In this document: positions 26,337 through 33,651 of the stretch, one piece after another | Layout of the letters: each line of letters begins with the position of its first letter | How positions within the stretch are numbered: the first letter of the stretch is position 1 | DNA from: Methanosarcinales archaeon | Lineage (GTDB): Archaea > Halobacteriota > Methanosarcinia > Methanosarcinales > Methanocomedenaceae | Direction of reading: 5' to 3' | Assembly: GCA_030610815.1 (NCBI GenBank) | Contig: JAUWRA010000006.1 | Span: forward strand, 1 to 34,834 | Length of the DNA stretch: 34,834 nucleotides | Made by a program: the position numbers and the translations under genes | The notes under the pieces: model-generated | What the model saw: only the letters and a program-made list of their open reading frames with translations | Database searches by the model: none | What the model was told of the DNA's origin: nothing

Positions 26337-26906
26337 ATGACCACAACACAGAACATATCCGATTATCTTCATGAACAATACAATACCTATATTAAAGAGA
26401 TCCAGCAGGAATTCATCTCTGGTGTAACTGAAGGGGTAGAAGAAGGAATACCAGAGGGCGTGAAAAAAGGTATCTTAACCGGCCTGAACGATTGTTTTGA
26501 TCTGGGTTTTTTGAAGATAAGGAATTATCAGACCAGGTCAGTTGAAGCCATCTTTAATGACTTTGTAACAGAAACCTCAGAAGCCCTGGCGAAAGATCTG
26601 GTGAACACGAAAATATGTCCGACTATCAGGGAACAAATGCAGGACATGTGCGATAGGGCAGTGGATGAGATTAAAACACATGAAATAACAGCAGATACCG
26701 GGATCATGGACCTGCCTGAAGTAATAGACCTTGCAGATGAAAATATCTCTGGAATGGAGCAGCAACTGAAACAGAAATTACCTGATAACCTGAAAATCCC
26801 CATTTTTTTTGATTCACTTCGAAAAGGGACTTACAAATGCATAAAAGCAAACCTGAACACCTGTTTTAACAAGATGAGAACGGCCCTTGAGCTTTCAGGA
26901 GAGTGA
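26337..26906 (+). CDS. Hypothetical 189-residue helical protein paired with the repeat protein
   Basis: A soluble, mostly helical protein with no signal peptide or membrane segment. An N-terminal region with short glycine-spaced turns (TEGVEEGIPEGVKKGILTGL, about 31-50) is followed by heptad-like helices, four cysteines (about 54, 94, 105, and two near the C-terminus) and the motif ICPTIREQMQDMCDRA. GGGGAG about nine bases before ATG supports the start. Its stop overlaps the GTG start of the next gene (GTGA), so the two are coupled. No family recognised; a partner of the cytoplasmic part of the next protein is an inference from coupling. Confidence 0.6.
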   Translation: MTTTQNISDYLHEQYNTYIKEIQQEFISGVTEGVEEGIPEGVKKGILTGLNDCFDLGFLKIRNYQTRSVEAIFNDFVTETSEALAKDLVNTKICPTIREQMQDMCDRAVDEIKTHEITADTGIMDLPEVIDLADENISGMEQQLKQKLPDNLKIPIFFDSLRKGTYKCIKANLNTCFNKMRTALELSGE

Positions 26907-28441
26907 TCTCCACCATGGAAGAACCTGAACAGACCGGACATGGCATCAAATCTCCAATCAAAAAGACGTCTAAAGAAATTACTGAAAAGTACATCCAGGA
27001 AATATTGAGCCAGGCTATTAAAAGGGCAATAAAAAAAAAGAGTGAAGTACTGGATAATAAAGACCTTAAGCAGCTGGAGGATAAACTCAGCAAATTATCT
27101 GACCAGGAAAGGCTAAAACAATTCAAAGGTTCAGCAGATAAGATCACAACAAATATTCTCAAAGGGCATACTGAGGATGAAGTACTGATCGAGAAAATAT
27201 CTACCGACCTTGCCAAGAATTTTGCAAAATCCCCGCTACAGCAAGTATTGGAATGGATCAAGACACCTATCAATGCCGGGACCATCATTGCAGTGATAAC
27301 GGCTGCTGTTATTATTATCACCAGTATAGATGTGACCGATCCTGAAGGTTCAATATCCATAGATGGTGGCGGGGTCTTTTCATCATCGGCTCAGGTAACA
27401 CTCTTAGTTACCTATGATGATTCGGGCTCGGGAGTGGATATGGTAAGATTCAGCAATGACGGTGTCTGGGATGAAGAACAATGGGAACCCCGGGTGACCT
27501 CCAAATCCTGGACATTACCTGGGGGCGACGGCCCAAAAACCGTTTATTATCAGGTAAGGGACCGGGCAGGATTGGTATCGCCAACATATTCTGATTCAAT
27601 AACACTGGATACAACAGATCCCACTGGTGATATAAACATTAATAATGTAGATATATACACGTTGTCAAGGGAGGTTACACTGACACTTAGCTATCATGAT
27701 GGCGGTTCGGGGGTAGAACGTGTAAGGTACAGCAATGACGGAGTCTGGGACACCGAATCCTGGGAGGAACCTTCTAATTCCAGGTCATGGACATTACCGG
27801 AGGGTGAGGGGCCAATGACAGTGTTCTACCAGGTAATGGATAGGGTTGACAGGATATCCAATATATATTCAGATGAAATAATCCTGGATACAACAGATCC
27901 CACAGGTGATATAAACATTAATAATTTGGACACATACACGTTGTCAAGGGAGGTTACACTGACACTTAGCTATCAGGATGCAGGTTCCGGAGTACGGCAC
28001 GTAAGGTACAGTAATGATGGTATCTGGGATACAGAATTCTGGGAGGAACCTGAGAATTCCAGGTCATGGACATTACTGGGGGGTGAGGGCCCAAATATAG
28101 TGTATTACCAGGTAAGGGACCAGGTTAACAGGATATCCAGTATATACTCAGATGAAATAATCCTTGATACCCAGAAGCCTACAGGTTCAATATCAATAGT
28201 TGACACAACATCTTTTCCTATGGTCACACTTTCTCTTACATATAATGACTTTGGTTCAGGTATAGACCGGGTAAGATACAGTAACGACGGGACCTGGGAT
28301 ACAGAGCCGTGGTTACTTCCCGTACAAAACAGAAGCTGGACATTTCCATCCAGCGAGGGAAAAAAAACAGTTTATTATCAAATCCGGGATAAGGCGGGCA
28401 GGATTTCCATAACTTACTCAGATTTCATGGCTCTTCGCTAA
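26903..28441 (+). CDS. Membrane-anchored surface protein with four 93-residue beta repeats, 3' end altered by an insertion sequence
   Basis: A 512-residue protein starting at GTG 26903 (overlapping the previous stop) or ATG 26915. Residues about 1-120 are charged and helical and lack a signal peptide. One membrane segment (AGTIIAVITAAVIIITS, about 125-141) follows, then four tandem 93-residue repeats beginning at TDP positions 145, 238, 331 and 424. Each reads like GSGV-RVRYSNDG-WD-E-W, SWTLPGGEGP-TVYYQVRD, YSD-I-LDT, an Ig-like fold common in prokaryotic surface proteins. The helical part would be cytoplasmic and the repeats outside. The last codons (MALR) come from the terminal repeat of the insertion sequence at 28429. 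The original end can be reconstructed across it as YSDFIAIIL plus TAG, so only about five residues changed. Confidence 0.75.
   Translation: MISTMEEPEQTGHGIKSPIKKTSKEITEKYIQEILSQAIKRAIKKKSEVLDNKDLKQLEDKLSKLSDQERLKQFKGSADKITTNILKGHTEDEVLIEKISTDLAKNFAKSPLQQVLEWIKTPINAGTIIAVITAAVIIITSIDVTDPEGSISIDGGGVFSSSAQVTLLVTYDDSGSGVDMVRFSNDGVWDEEQWEPRVTSKSWTLPGGDGPKTVYYQVRDRAGLVSPTYSDSITLDTTDPTGDININNVDIYTLSREVTLTLSYHDGGSGVERVRYSNDGVWDTESWEEPSNSRSWTLPEGEGPMTVFYQVMDRVDRISNIYSDEIILDTTDPTGDININNLDTYTLSREVTLTLSYQDAGSGVRHVRYSNDGIWDTEFWEEPENSRSWTLLGGEGPNIVYYQVRDQVNRISSIYSDEIILDTQKPTGSISIVDTTSFPMVTLSLTYNDFGSGIDRVRYSNDGTWDTEPWLLPVQNRSWTFPSSEGKKTVYYQIRDKAGRISITYSDFMALR
27335..28436 (+). repeat. Four tandem 279-bp coding repeats
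   Basis: Units begin at about 27335, 27614, 27893 and 28172, each 279 bases (93 codons). Units 2 and 3 are nearly identical at the DNA level in their first halves (for example TTGTCAAGGGAGGTTACACT occurs in both), whereas units 1 and 4 are more diverged. This is the pattern left by recent internal duplication of one unit. Confidence 0.75.
28421..28428. repeat. Left copy of 8-bp target site duplication (GATTTCAT)
   Basis: GATTTCAT abuts the left end of the insertion sequence. The identical 8 bases abut its right end at 29734-29741. ISL3-family elements typically duplicate 8 bp. Confidence 0.85.
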
Positions 28442-29733
28442 TTCATGTGGGTAACTTGAAATTCAATTTACCCAATCGAAGGTAGATCATAGTAATGAAA
28501 TTCTGAACATTTCGATAACCACGAGCACTTCTTTTTAATAACTGTATCACGCTGTTAGTTCCCTCTAATATACCATTATTAATTCTTGAATCAAAATAAT
28601 TTAATATTCCATTCCAATGAGCTTTAATGGTCTTTGCAACTTCAATCATCGGTTTTAATCTACTATGCGTAGCCCAGAAATACCACTTTTTAAGATAATC
28701 TTCAGCAAGAAGGCGTTCATTGATACTCCAGAATTCCTGAAGACTTAGCTTCAGGTTGTAAGCCCTGACAGTCTTCAAATTCATGTCTTTGAGGCTACCT
28801 AATGTATCTTTTTGCATTTCTGTTAAGTTATCCGGATTTTTTAGCCAGATATATCTGGTTTTTTTGAGACTTTCGTTTACCACCACTTCTTCTCGCCTGA
28901 CTTTATCGATTCCCTCATTTACCATCTTCATTACATGAAATTTATCAAAGGTGATTGCTGCATCAGGAAATTCGGCATGAATACCACTTATAAAAGCAGG
29001 GGACATATCACAGCAGATAGAGTTAATATTCTCAGGATTTCCACTGTGTGTTTTGTAATCTTTTTTGAAGATAGAAACAGTATTTGAGTCTTTTCCTTCA
29101 CAAACATGAATTACTTTAGATGTGTCGAAATCCACCTCAAGTGTAACATATTTGTGCCCTTTGGAACACGAAGTCTCATCAATTCCGATTACAGTGACAT
29201 TTGAAAAGTCTTCTCAAGATCGAGCTTCTTTGACATAATAATCCACAACTCTCCAGACACGTGTATCATGTTCACAAATTTGCTCGGCTACTTCTGATAT
29301 TGTCATACACTGGGACATTGTTACGATTAAAGCATCCATGAGAAGTGTAAATCCACTACGTTTTCGTGCCCATGGTATTTCAATTCGGTGAATTCCGCAT
29401 TCTGTACATTCTATTCTTGGAACTTTGCAATGCAAATACGCTTTATACTGAAAGAAATTAAGATGCCTCCACACTCTCTCTTTTGTATCATAAGCTGAGC
29501 ATCCGGGCTTATTACATGCAGGACATTCAAATTTGGTTCCATGTGCAAAATCAAGGTAGATATCTATTCTTTTCCCATCGGGATTGAAATCAATTTTTGT
29601 AAGTTGCCATGGATCATCTATGTTTAATGCTTTTCGGAAAAGATCTTCGTACATTTTATATACGCCCTCTTTATGTAATTGTTCAGATGTTTGTATAATA
29701 TTTTAAGTCACCCATACTAAAGAGCGAAGAGCC
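28429..29733 (-). mobile_element. ISL3-family insertion sequence, complete in outline, 1305 bp
   Basis: The ends are GGCTCTTCGCT (28429-28439) and its exact inverse AGCGAAGAGCC (29723-29733). Matching continues imperfectly for about 34 bases (for example TGGGT-ACTT-AAA in both). It is flanked by perfect 8-bp duplications GATTTCAT. The single gene, on the minus strand, is an ISL3 transposase with an in-frame stop. Intact ends and duplications indicate a fairly recent insertion. It landed in the last codons of the repeat-protein gene. Confidence 0.9.
28443..29654 (-). pseudogene. ISL3-family transposase interrupted by an in-frame TGA
   Basis: The track shows two ORFs (29214-29654 and 28443-29135), but they lie in one frame broken only by TGA at 29214-29216, between EARS and EDFSNVTVIGIDE. 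Read through, the product is about 403 residues. It has an N-terminal zinc-finger (FECPACNKPGC ... IECTECG), a helix-turn-helix (MTISEVAEQICEHDTRVWRVV), and a DDE catalytic core: IGIDETSCSKGHKY, then CCDMSPAFISGIHAEFPDA-ITFDKFHV, then ILEGTNSVIQLLKRSARGYRN. A single C-to-T change from CGA (Arg) would explain the stop. The element is presumably inactive unless complemented in trans or read through. Confidence 0.88.
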
Positions 29734-29741
29734 GATTTCAT
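29734..29741. repeat. Right copy of 8-bp target site duplication (GATTTCAT)
   Basis: Identical to 28421-28428. Joining the two flanks restores the reading frame of the repeat-protein gene as GAT TTC ATA GCT ATT ATT TTA TAG, stop at 29755-29757. Confidence 0.85.
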
Positions 29742-29826
29742 AGCTATTATTTTATAGTTTGGACAAAAGGCGAATAGAAATGGCTCTGAATCTTGGAAGA
29801 CTGAAATTATTTATGGGACCAAAACA

Positions 29827-30320
29827 ATTGGACGCCCCAGCGACCTGCTTGATACAATAGTCGATTTTACTGAGGCATCACATCAAACGCTCAATGTAGC
29901 GGTTCAGGAACTTGAATCTCGACCAATGCTGATGCTTTGATCAGCGCAAGACAGAGAGGTGTTTCTGTCAGGGTTGTTCTGGAAGATAATTATCTCTCAG
30001 TGCAAAGGCCCCTTGCAGACCCCTGGTCTGAAGGTGGCAATAATGAGACGAACCGACAGATCTACGACGCTCTGCAAAGGGCTAAAATTGAAGTAAAAAA
30101 AGAATACCCAACTCCATCCATATTTAAGCTTATGATATTTAGAATGTCACGATCAACTGCGAAATTAATGCTTAATGAGAACTATCGAGATTATACATAC
30201 TACAGGGAACATGGATGGTTTGAATCAAATTACTATTATCCAGTAAAATTAAACCCATTTAAAAAATTGATAGGCAGATTTTTCGACATGCTGGCAACTC
30301 AAATGGCGAAGAGTTACTAA
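29827..30320 (+). pseudogene. Frameshifted N-terminal part of a PLD-like protein joined to an unrelated C-terminal tail
   Basis: The first part reads IGRPSDLLDTIVDFTEASHQ-LNVAVQELESRP in one frame. After about 29926 it continues one frame over as ADALISARQRGVSVRVVLEDNYL and then NRQIYDALQRAKIEVK (the track ORF 29937-30320). This is the start of a phospholipase-D-like (PLDc) domain with a one-base deletion. The expected HxK catalytic motif that should follow is absent. Instead the frame runs into KLMIFRMSRSTAKLMLNENY ... YPVKLNPFKKLIGRF, which I do not recognise and which looks like the tail of another gene. No intact start is visible upstream. A chimeric dead gene is the best reading; it ends 26 bases before an attC-like palindrome. 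Confidence 0.6.
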
Positions 30321-30345
30321 AAAATATTAAGATGTCAGGCACTAC

Positions 30346-30442
30346 ACCTAACAGCGGCTATGCGATTTGGGCGAGGTACCGCCCTCACCCAAATTCCCCT
30401 ACGCTTCGCTTCGGGCAACTTAGCATAGCGCGGACGTTATAT
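30346..30442 (+). other. attC-like (integron recombination site-like) palindrome
   Basis: A 97-bp imperfect palindrome begins ACCTAAC (fits RYYYAAC) and ends GTTATAT (close to, but not an exact fit of, GTTRRRY). The outer arms TAACAGC-GGCTATGC and GCATAGCGCGGACGTTA pair with extra-helical bases. Inside is the hairpin ATTTGGG ... CCCAAAT, then a TACGCTTCGCTTCGGG segment. Size, position just after a stop codon and the asymmetric stem resemble attC sites of gene cassettes, which are now known from archaea too. No integrase and no second site are in the window, so this would be a lone cassette end. Confidence 0.4.
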
Positions 30443-30462
30443 GAAATGCATCTTTAATCACC

Positions 30463-30545
30463 CAGCCGCCCCTCCCGCTCAACCCCACAGCCTGCGCCCG
30501 GTTGCTCTGCGATGCGGGCGGCGGCCTCGGGTGCTGGTGGGTACG
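30463..30545. repeat. GC-rich repeat family, copy A
   Basis: TTGCTCTGCGATGCGGGCGG followed by CGGCCTCGGGTGCTGG matches copies B (31264-31378), C (31568-31640) and D (31779-31918). Its base composition is far more GC-rich than its surroundings. The minus-strand ORF over it (30420-30671) is proline/glycine-rich and not credible. Beyond copy A to 30690 the DNA stays GC-rich with no gene. Confidence 0.45.
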
Positions 30546-30712
30546 ATAGGGTCCCACGAAGCCGCCTGAACATCTCACATCCTTCACTCCACCTCCGTCC
30601 AGCCACCGCTCGGTGCACACGCTCTCTACCCCGCCGATCATCCGGGAATTCAGTAAAATGTTAGTGAGCAAATAATCTTATTAACTGATAAGTGCATGTT
30701 CATATGGTTATT

Positions 30713-30928
30713 ATGACAGAATCAATACCAGCTATTTATGAGCATGGAATCTTTAAACCACTGCAAAAAGTAGATCTCCCGGAACATAAACATGTACACA
30801 TGATGGTTGTGCCTGAAGATGAAATAGGACTATTAAAGGCACAGAAGAAAGCATTGTCCGGGATTATTGGTGCTGGGAGCAGTGGTCTGACAGATGTTGC
30901 CAGCAAACATGACCGCTACTTATATTGA
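30713..30928 (+). CDS. AF2212-like antitoxin (DUF104 family)
   Basis: Start chosen at ATG 30713 (MTESIPAIYEHG), giving 71 residues; the track start adds seven residues that lack support. The pattern IPAIYEHGIFKPLQKVDLPEHKHVHMMV is the signature of the AF2212-like antitoxin family (DUF104), small beta-rich proteins that pair with PIN-domain toxins. It lies 17 bases ahead of a PIN-domain gene on the same strand, the usual arrangement. It appears intact, whereas its toxin is broken. Confidence 0.75.
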   Translation: MTESIPAIYEHGIFKPLQKVDLPEHKHVHMMVVPEDEIGLLKAQKKALSGIIGAGSSGLTDVASKHDRYLY

Positions 30929-30945
30929 AATATAGAGGTGATCAA

Positions 30946-31207
30946 ATGCCTCAGGTCTTTGTCGATACAGGTGCGTGGTATGCTCTTTTAGATAAGACAG
31001 ATTCCTGTCATGCACGTGCAGTCGAATTTTTTCAATCACTGGCTCATCCTCTTGTGACTACGAACTATATTGCCGATGAAACAATTACACTGGGTAAAAA
31101 ACCGTTTGGGATATAAGGTTGCGGTTGTGGAGCGTTTAGGAATCATTGAGGCGATGGCTTTTGATGAGCATTTTAACCAATATGGCGATTTTATTGTACT
31201 CGGTTAA
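30946..31207 (+). pseudogene. VapC-like PIN-domain toxin, broken by a frameshift and an internal deletion
   Basis: Start is ATG 30946 (MPQVFVDTGAWYALLD) with GAGGTGA five bases ahead. The first catalytic Asp (FVDTGAW) and the TTNYIADETITL segment are present. The frame then shifts by one base at about 31091-31096: the track ORF stops at 31116, but the next frame continues as VKNRLGYKVAVVERLGIIEAMAFDEHFNQYGDFIVLG to TAA at 31205. Between KVAV and VERLG about 50 residues are missing compared with usual 130-140-residue PIN proteins, including the region of the SFTDC catalytic aspartate. The RNase is therefore certainly inactive. The antitoxin upstream looks intact. Confidence 0.7.
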
Positions 31208-31263
31208 GGAAATAGCAATTACTATTTTAACCTGGCTCAAAACATAGATATGGCTCGTCCATC

Positions 31264-31378
31264 ACCGCCCTCTGCTCTACTACTATGATCGAGATGCAGC
31301 CCCCCAGCTAAACCCTACGACAGACGGCGTGCGGGTGCTTTGCGATGCTGGCGGCGGCATCCAGCCGTGTGGATTCGT
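31264..31378. repeat. GC-rich repeat family, copy B
   Basis: Shares CTACGACAGACGGCG-GC-GGTGCT and GCGATGC-GGCGGCGGC with copies A and D, preceded by CTACT-TGATCGAGA, also present in copy D. The right part (after GGCGGCGGCATC) diverges. Confidence 0.5.
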
Positions 31379-31388
31379 GCGAGTTTAG

Positions 31389-31518
31389 AACCGCAGATTA
31401 ACGCGAATAAACGCAGATATCACAGCTAAATTTAGATTATATTTTAATTTATATGGTATAATTAAAATTAAAATCCATACTAACCTTTATCTGCGTTCAT
31501 CTGTGTTTATCTGAGGTT
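31389..31518. repeat. Fold-back repeat 1 (30-bp inverted arms)
   Basis: Arms 31389-31418 (AACCGCAGATTAACGCGAAT...) and 31489-31518 pair at 24 of 30 positions. A smaller inner palindrome TTTTAATT / AATTAAAA lies between them. The ACCGCAGAT-AACGC motif is a widely scattered intergenic repeat type in prokaryotic genomes. It may act as a transcript 3' structure. Confidence 0.55.
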
Positions 31519-31567
31519 AATAATGAAATTGAAATGATTCTGATCTGCTTCCGTTCTATAAATGCGT

Positions 31568-31640
31568 TGAGCGTGTGTGCGGGCGGTGGTCTCGGGTGTT
31601 GTTTGGTGCTGCCGGCGGCTGCCATGGCTGTTAAAATATA
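31568..31640. repeat. GC-rich repeat family, copy C (partial)
   Basis: Contains GCGGGCGGTGGTCTCGGGTGTTG and GGTGCTGCCGGCGGCTGCCATGGCTGTTAAAATATA. The second part matches copy D (GATGCTGCCAGTGGCGTGCATGGCTGTTGAAATATA), and the first part matches copies A and D. The left half of the unit is missing. Confidence 0.5.
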
Positions 31641-31659
31641 TAATCAGTGTAATGTTTAA

Positions 31660-31730
31660 AACCGCAAAGGACGCAGAGGTTCGCAGAGCGTTTTTGCTTT
31701 TCTCTGCGTTCCTCAGCGAACTCTGCGGTT
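31660..31730. repeat. Fold-back repeat 2 (29-bp inverted arms)
   Basis: Arms 31660-31688 (AACCGCAAAGGACGCAGAGG...) and 31702-31730 pair at about 23 of 29 positions around a 13-base T-rich loop. Each arm contains CGCAGAG-type subrepeats. A related half-repeat (ACCGCAAAGGACGCCAAGAC, minus strand) recurs near 33820-33840. Confidence 0.55.
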
Positions 31731-31778
31731 AGTAATGAACTGATTCCAGCCCACGTTAGTTATTTCAATCCCTCCCCC

Positions 31779-31918
31779 CCTCCTACTGTGATCGAGAAGC
31801 CGCACGCCTGCCCCAGCCAAACACTACGACAGACGGCGCGCAGGTGCTCTGTGATGCGAGCGGCGGCCTCGTGTGTTGGGGATGCTGCCAGTGGCGTGCA
31901 TGGCTGTTGAAATATAAA
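31779..31918. repeat. GC-rich repeat family, copy D (longest)
   Basis: The most complete copy. It runs from TCCTACTGTGATCGAGA through CTACGACAGACGGCGCGCAGG, CTCTGTGATGCGAGCGGCGG and CTGCCAGTGGCGTGCATGG to GAAATATAAAT. Its right end runs directly into the DUF6516 remnant and supplies the false start of track ORF 31844-32110. Confidence 0.5.
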
Positions 31919-32110
31919 TACTCATTTCACTGGCAGCTTGAAGATAAAATTATCAGGATAGATACGGACCCCCACCACCGCCTGGTTTCTACGTATCCAC
32001 GGCATATGCATATTGGGATGGAGGAAAATGTGGTGGAGGATTCGGTGACTGAGATCGGGAATACTGTGGCGGAAAATGTGAAGTGTGTGCGGAGCAAGGT
32101 GGGGAAATAA
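31905..32110 (+). pseudogene. C-terminal remnant of a DUF6516 (TumE-like toxin) protein
   Basis: From about residue 21 of track ORF 31844-32110 the sequence reads LLKYKYSFHWQLEDKIIRID, then DPHHRLVSTYPRHMHIG, then MEENVVEDS. This is the typical core of the DUF6516 family (YSYH, R-D-PHH, FPHH-H), which includes TumE toxins of toxin-antitoxin pairs. The part before it is GC-rich repeat copy D, so the natural N-terminus is gone. No antitoxin gene follows. Family assignment rests on the YxFH ... PHH ... P-H-H pattern only. Confidence 0.5.
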
Positions 32111-32199
32111 GTTGGGTATATTCAAATTATGGAAGGCAGGATGTTTCCTGCAATTATAATTATGCCGTACTAATTATCCCTGCGCCTCTTCGATTATGT

Positions 32200-33627
32200 T
32201 TATTCACTCCGGTAGTTAGCGATTATATCTGCATCAAACATCAACACCCCATGCTTCCTGCAGTATTCCAGACCGCGTTTACCAAACCCGCTTTTCGAAA
32301 AAACCGCAAAATACTCCTGCCGGTTTTTTATTCTCCAGTCCACCAGCTTACTCTTCTCAAACAGGTCTTCAACCACGCCACGACCGAGCGGTGCCGAGCG
32401 CCACTTGCACTCTGCAAACAATATCTCATCAGTCTCGCTGTTCAACGCAATAATGTCGATCTCGTCTCCTTTCCTGTTCCACCATGACCCGATACGGTCA
32501 AACCTGAATGGCAGTCCTCCCTGGCGGTTCAACTCCATTAAGAACTCCCTGCAAATACCTTCGAACTTCCTGCCGACAAATGGATCAAAGCCCTGCCGGA
32601 TCTTCTCCCTGAGATAATCAAAGTTCCCAATCTCCTGGTAGCTCATATTCCGGAATATGAACCTGAACCAGAACTCAAAAAAGTTATCGTTCAACAGGTA
32701 CCGCCCTTTTTTAGACCTCCATGGCCTGGATTCGGTCACAGGCACCTCGCGCCGTACTACACCGATGATGTTTGTCAGATCGTCCATATACCTGGAAAGC
32801 GACGTGACCTTCACATCAACATAATCGCTGATCTCACTTTTAGTGGATTTGCCAAGAGCAATCGCAGTCAGGATAGAATAATATGTCCTGTGCTCCCTGC
32901 CAAATGATTCTATCATCGTATCCCGCACTTCGTTCTTCAGCGGGGCAAATTTGCGTAGTACCAATTTATCCATGGCACTCTCAACGCTTTTTACACCATA
33001 ATCCTCAAGCAGGGTGTAGTAGTGGATCATGCCGCCGAAAAGAGCGTACATCTCAATCTTTGCAGCGGCGCCTGTGATACCCAGGTCGTTCAATATCAGG
33101 CTTATCGTTTTGAGATCGAACGGTTCAATGAATAAGATGTTCTGGGCTCTTTTAAACAGCGGTGCTTTTTGTTCAACAAATATCCGGTTGATCATACCGA
33201 CACTCGATCCGCTTATCACAAAGTACACTCGTGATCCGGCACCTGCCATATCCCAGTACTTCTGCAACTGACTTATAAAAGAGGGATTTATCTGCAGGAA
33301 TCTCTGGAACTCGTCTATGCAAACAATCACATCCCTCTTATTGCCGAGATCAAAGATCAGTTCCAGTAACGTCTCCCAGTCCTCGATCTTGACATACTCA
33401 CCAAGTCCAAAACACTCGCTTAACTGTGCAGAGAATTCCGCTATCAGCATTTTCTCTGATTTTTCGCTGTCAACGAAGAAATATACGCCGGTTTCGGCTT
33501 CCAGGAACTTCTTGATCAACTCGGTCTTGCCGACCCTGCGCCGTCCTGTGAGTACGATCATTGAAGGCATGGCGTTACGCAGCAGGTTCAGTTCCTGCAG
33601 TTCGTCTTCGCGGTTGTAGAATTTCAT
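32200..33627 (-). CDS. Archaeal-type ATPase with C-terminal DUF234 nuclease-like domain
   Basis: Start is ATG 33627 (MKFYNREDELQELN), giving 475 residues. The 32 extra track residues lie across a promoter-like region. The N-terminal ArchATPase domain begins FYNREDEL and has P-loop TGRRRVGKTE, Walker B VIVCIDEFQRF and sensor VISGSSVGM. The middle holds a winged-helix segment (LGKSTKSEISDYVDVKVTSLSRYMDDL). The C-terminal DUF234 domain carries GDEIDIIALNSETDEILFAECKW, a PD-(D/E)xK-like nuclease motif. These proteins are common in archaeal genomes next to mobile DNA; a role in defence or mobile-element biology is suspected but unproven. It appears intact and is flanked on both sides by dead genes. 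Confidence 0.88.
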   Translation of the reverse strand: MKFYNREDELQELNLLRNAMPSMIVLTGRRRVGKTELIKKFLEAETGVYFFVDSEKSEKMLIAEFSAQLSECFGLGEYVKIEDWETLLELIFDLGNKRDVIVCIDEFQRFLQINPSFISQLQKYWDMAGAGSRVYFVISGSSVGMINRIFVEQKAPLFKRAQNILFIEPFDLKTISLILNDLGITGAAAKIEMYALFGGMIHYYTLLEDYGVKSVESAMDKLVLRKFAPLKNEVRDTMIESFGREHRTYYSILTAIALGKSTKSEISDYVDVKVTSLSRYMDDLTNIIGVVRREVPVTESRPWRSKKGRYLLNDNFFEFWFRFIFRNMSYQEIGNFDYLREKIRQGFDPFVGRKFEGICREFLMELNRQGGLPFRFDRIGSWWNRKGDEIDIIALNSETDEILFAECKWRSAPLGRGVVEDLFEKSKLVDWRIKNRQEYFAVFSKSGFGKRGLEYCRKHGVLMFDADIIANYRSE

Positions 33628-33651
33628 AGGGTGGTTCCAGTGGAATGGATG

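Larger units (their letters stand above)
31208..31843. other. Non-coding stretch of alternating GC-rich repeats and fold-back repeats
   Basis: No credible gene. It contains GC-rich repeat copy B (31264-31378), fold-back repeat 1 (31389-31518), GC-rich copy C (31568-31640), fold-back repeat 2 (31660-31730), and the start of GC-rich copy D (31779-31918). Confidence 0.5.

Noticed and set aside
29214-29216. TGA in the transposase as a selenocysteine codon
   Set aside because: It falls between ordinary domains at a non-catalytic place, no SECIS-like element was noticed, and an Arg-to-stop change is simpler.
30420-30671. 83-aa minus-strand ORF over GC-rich repeat copy A
   Set aside because: Composition is that of GC-rich repeat DNA and the same repeat is non-coding in the other copies.
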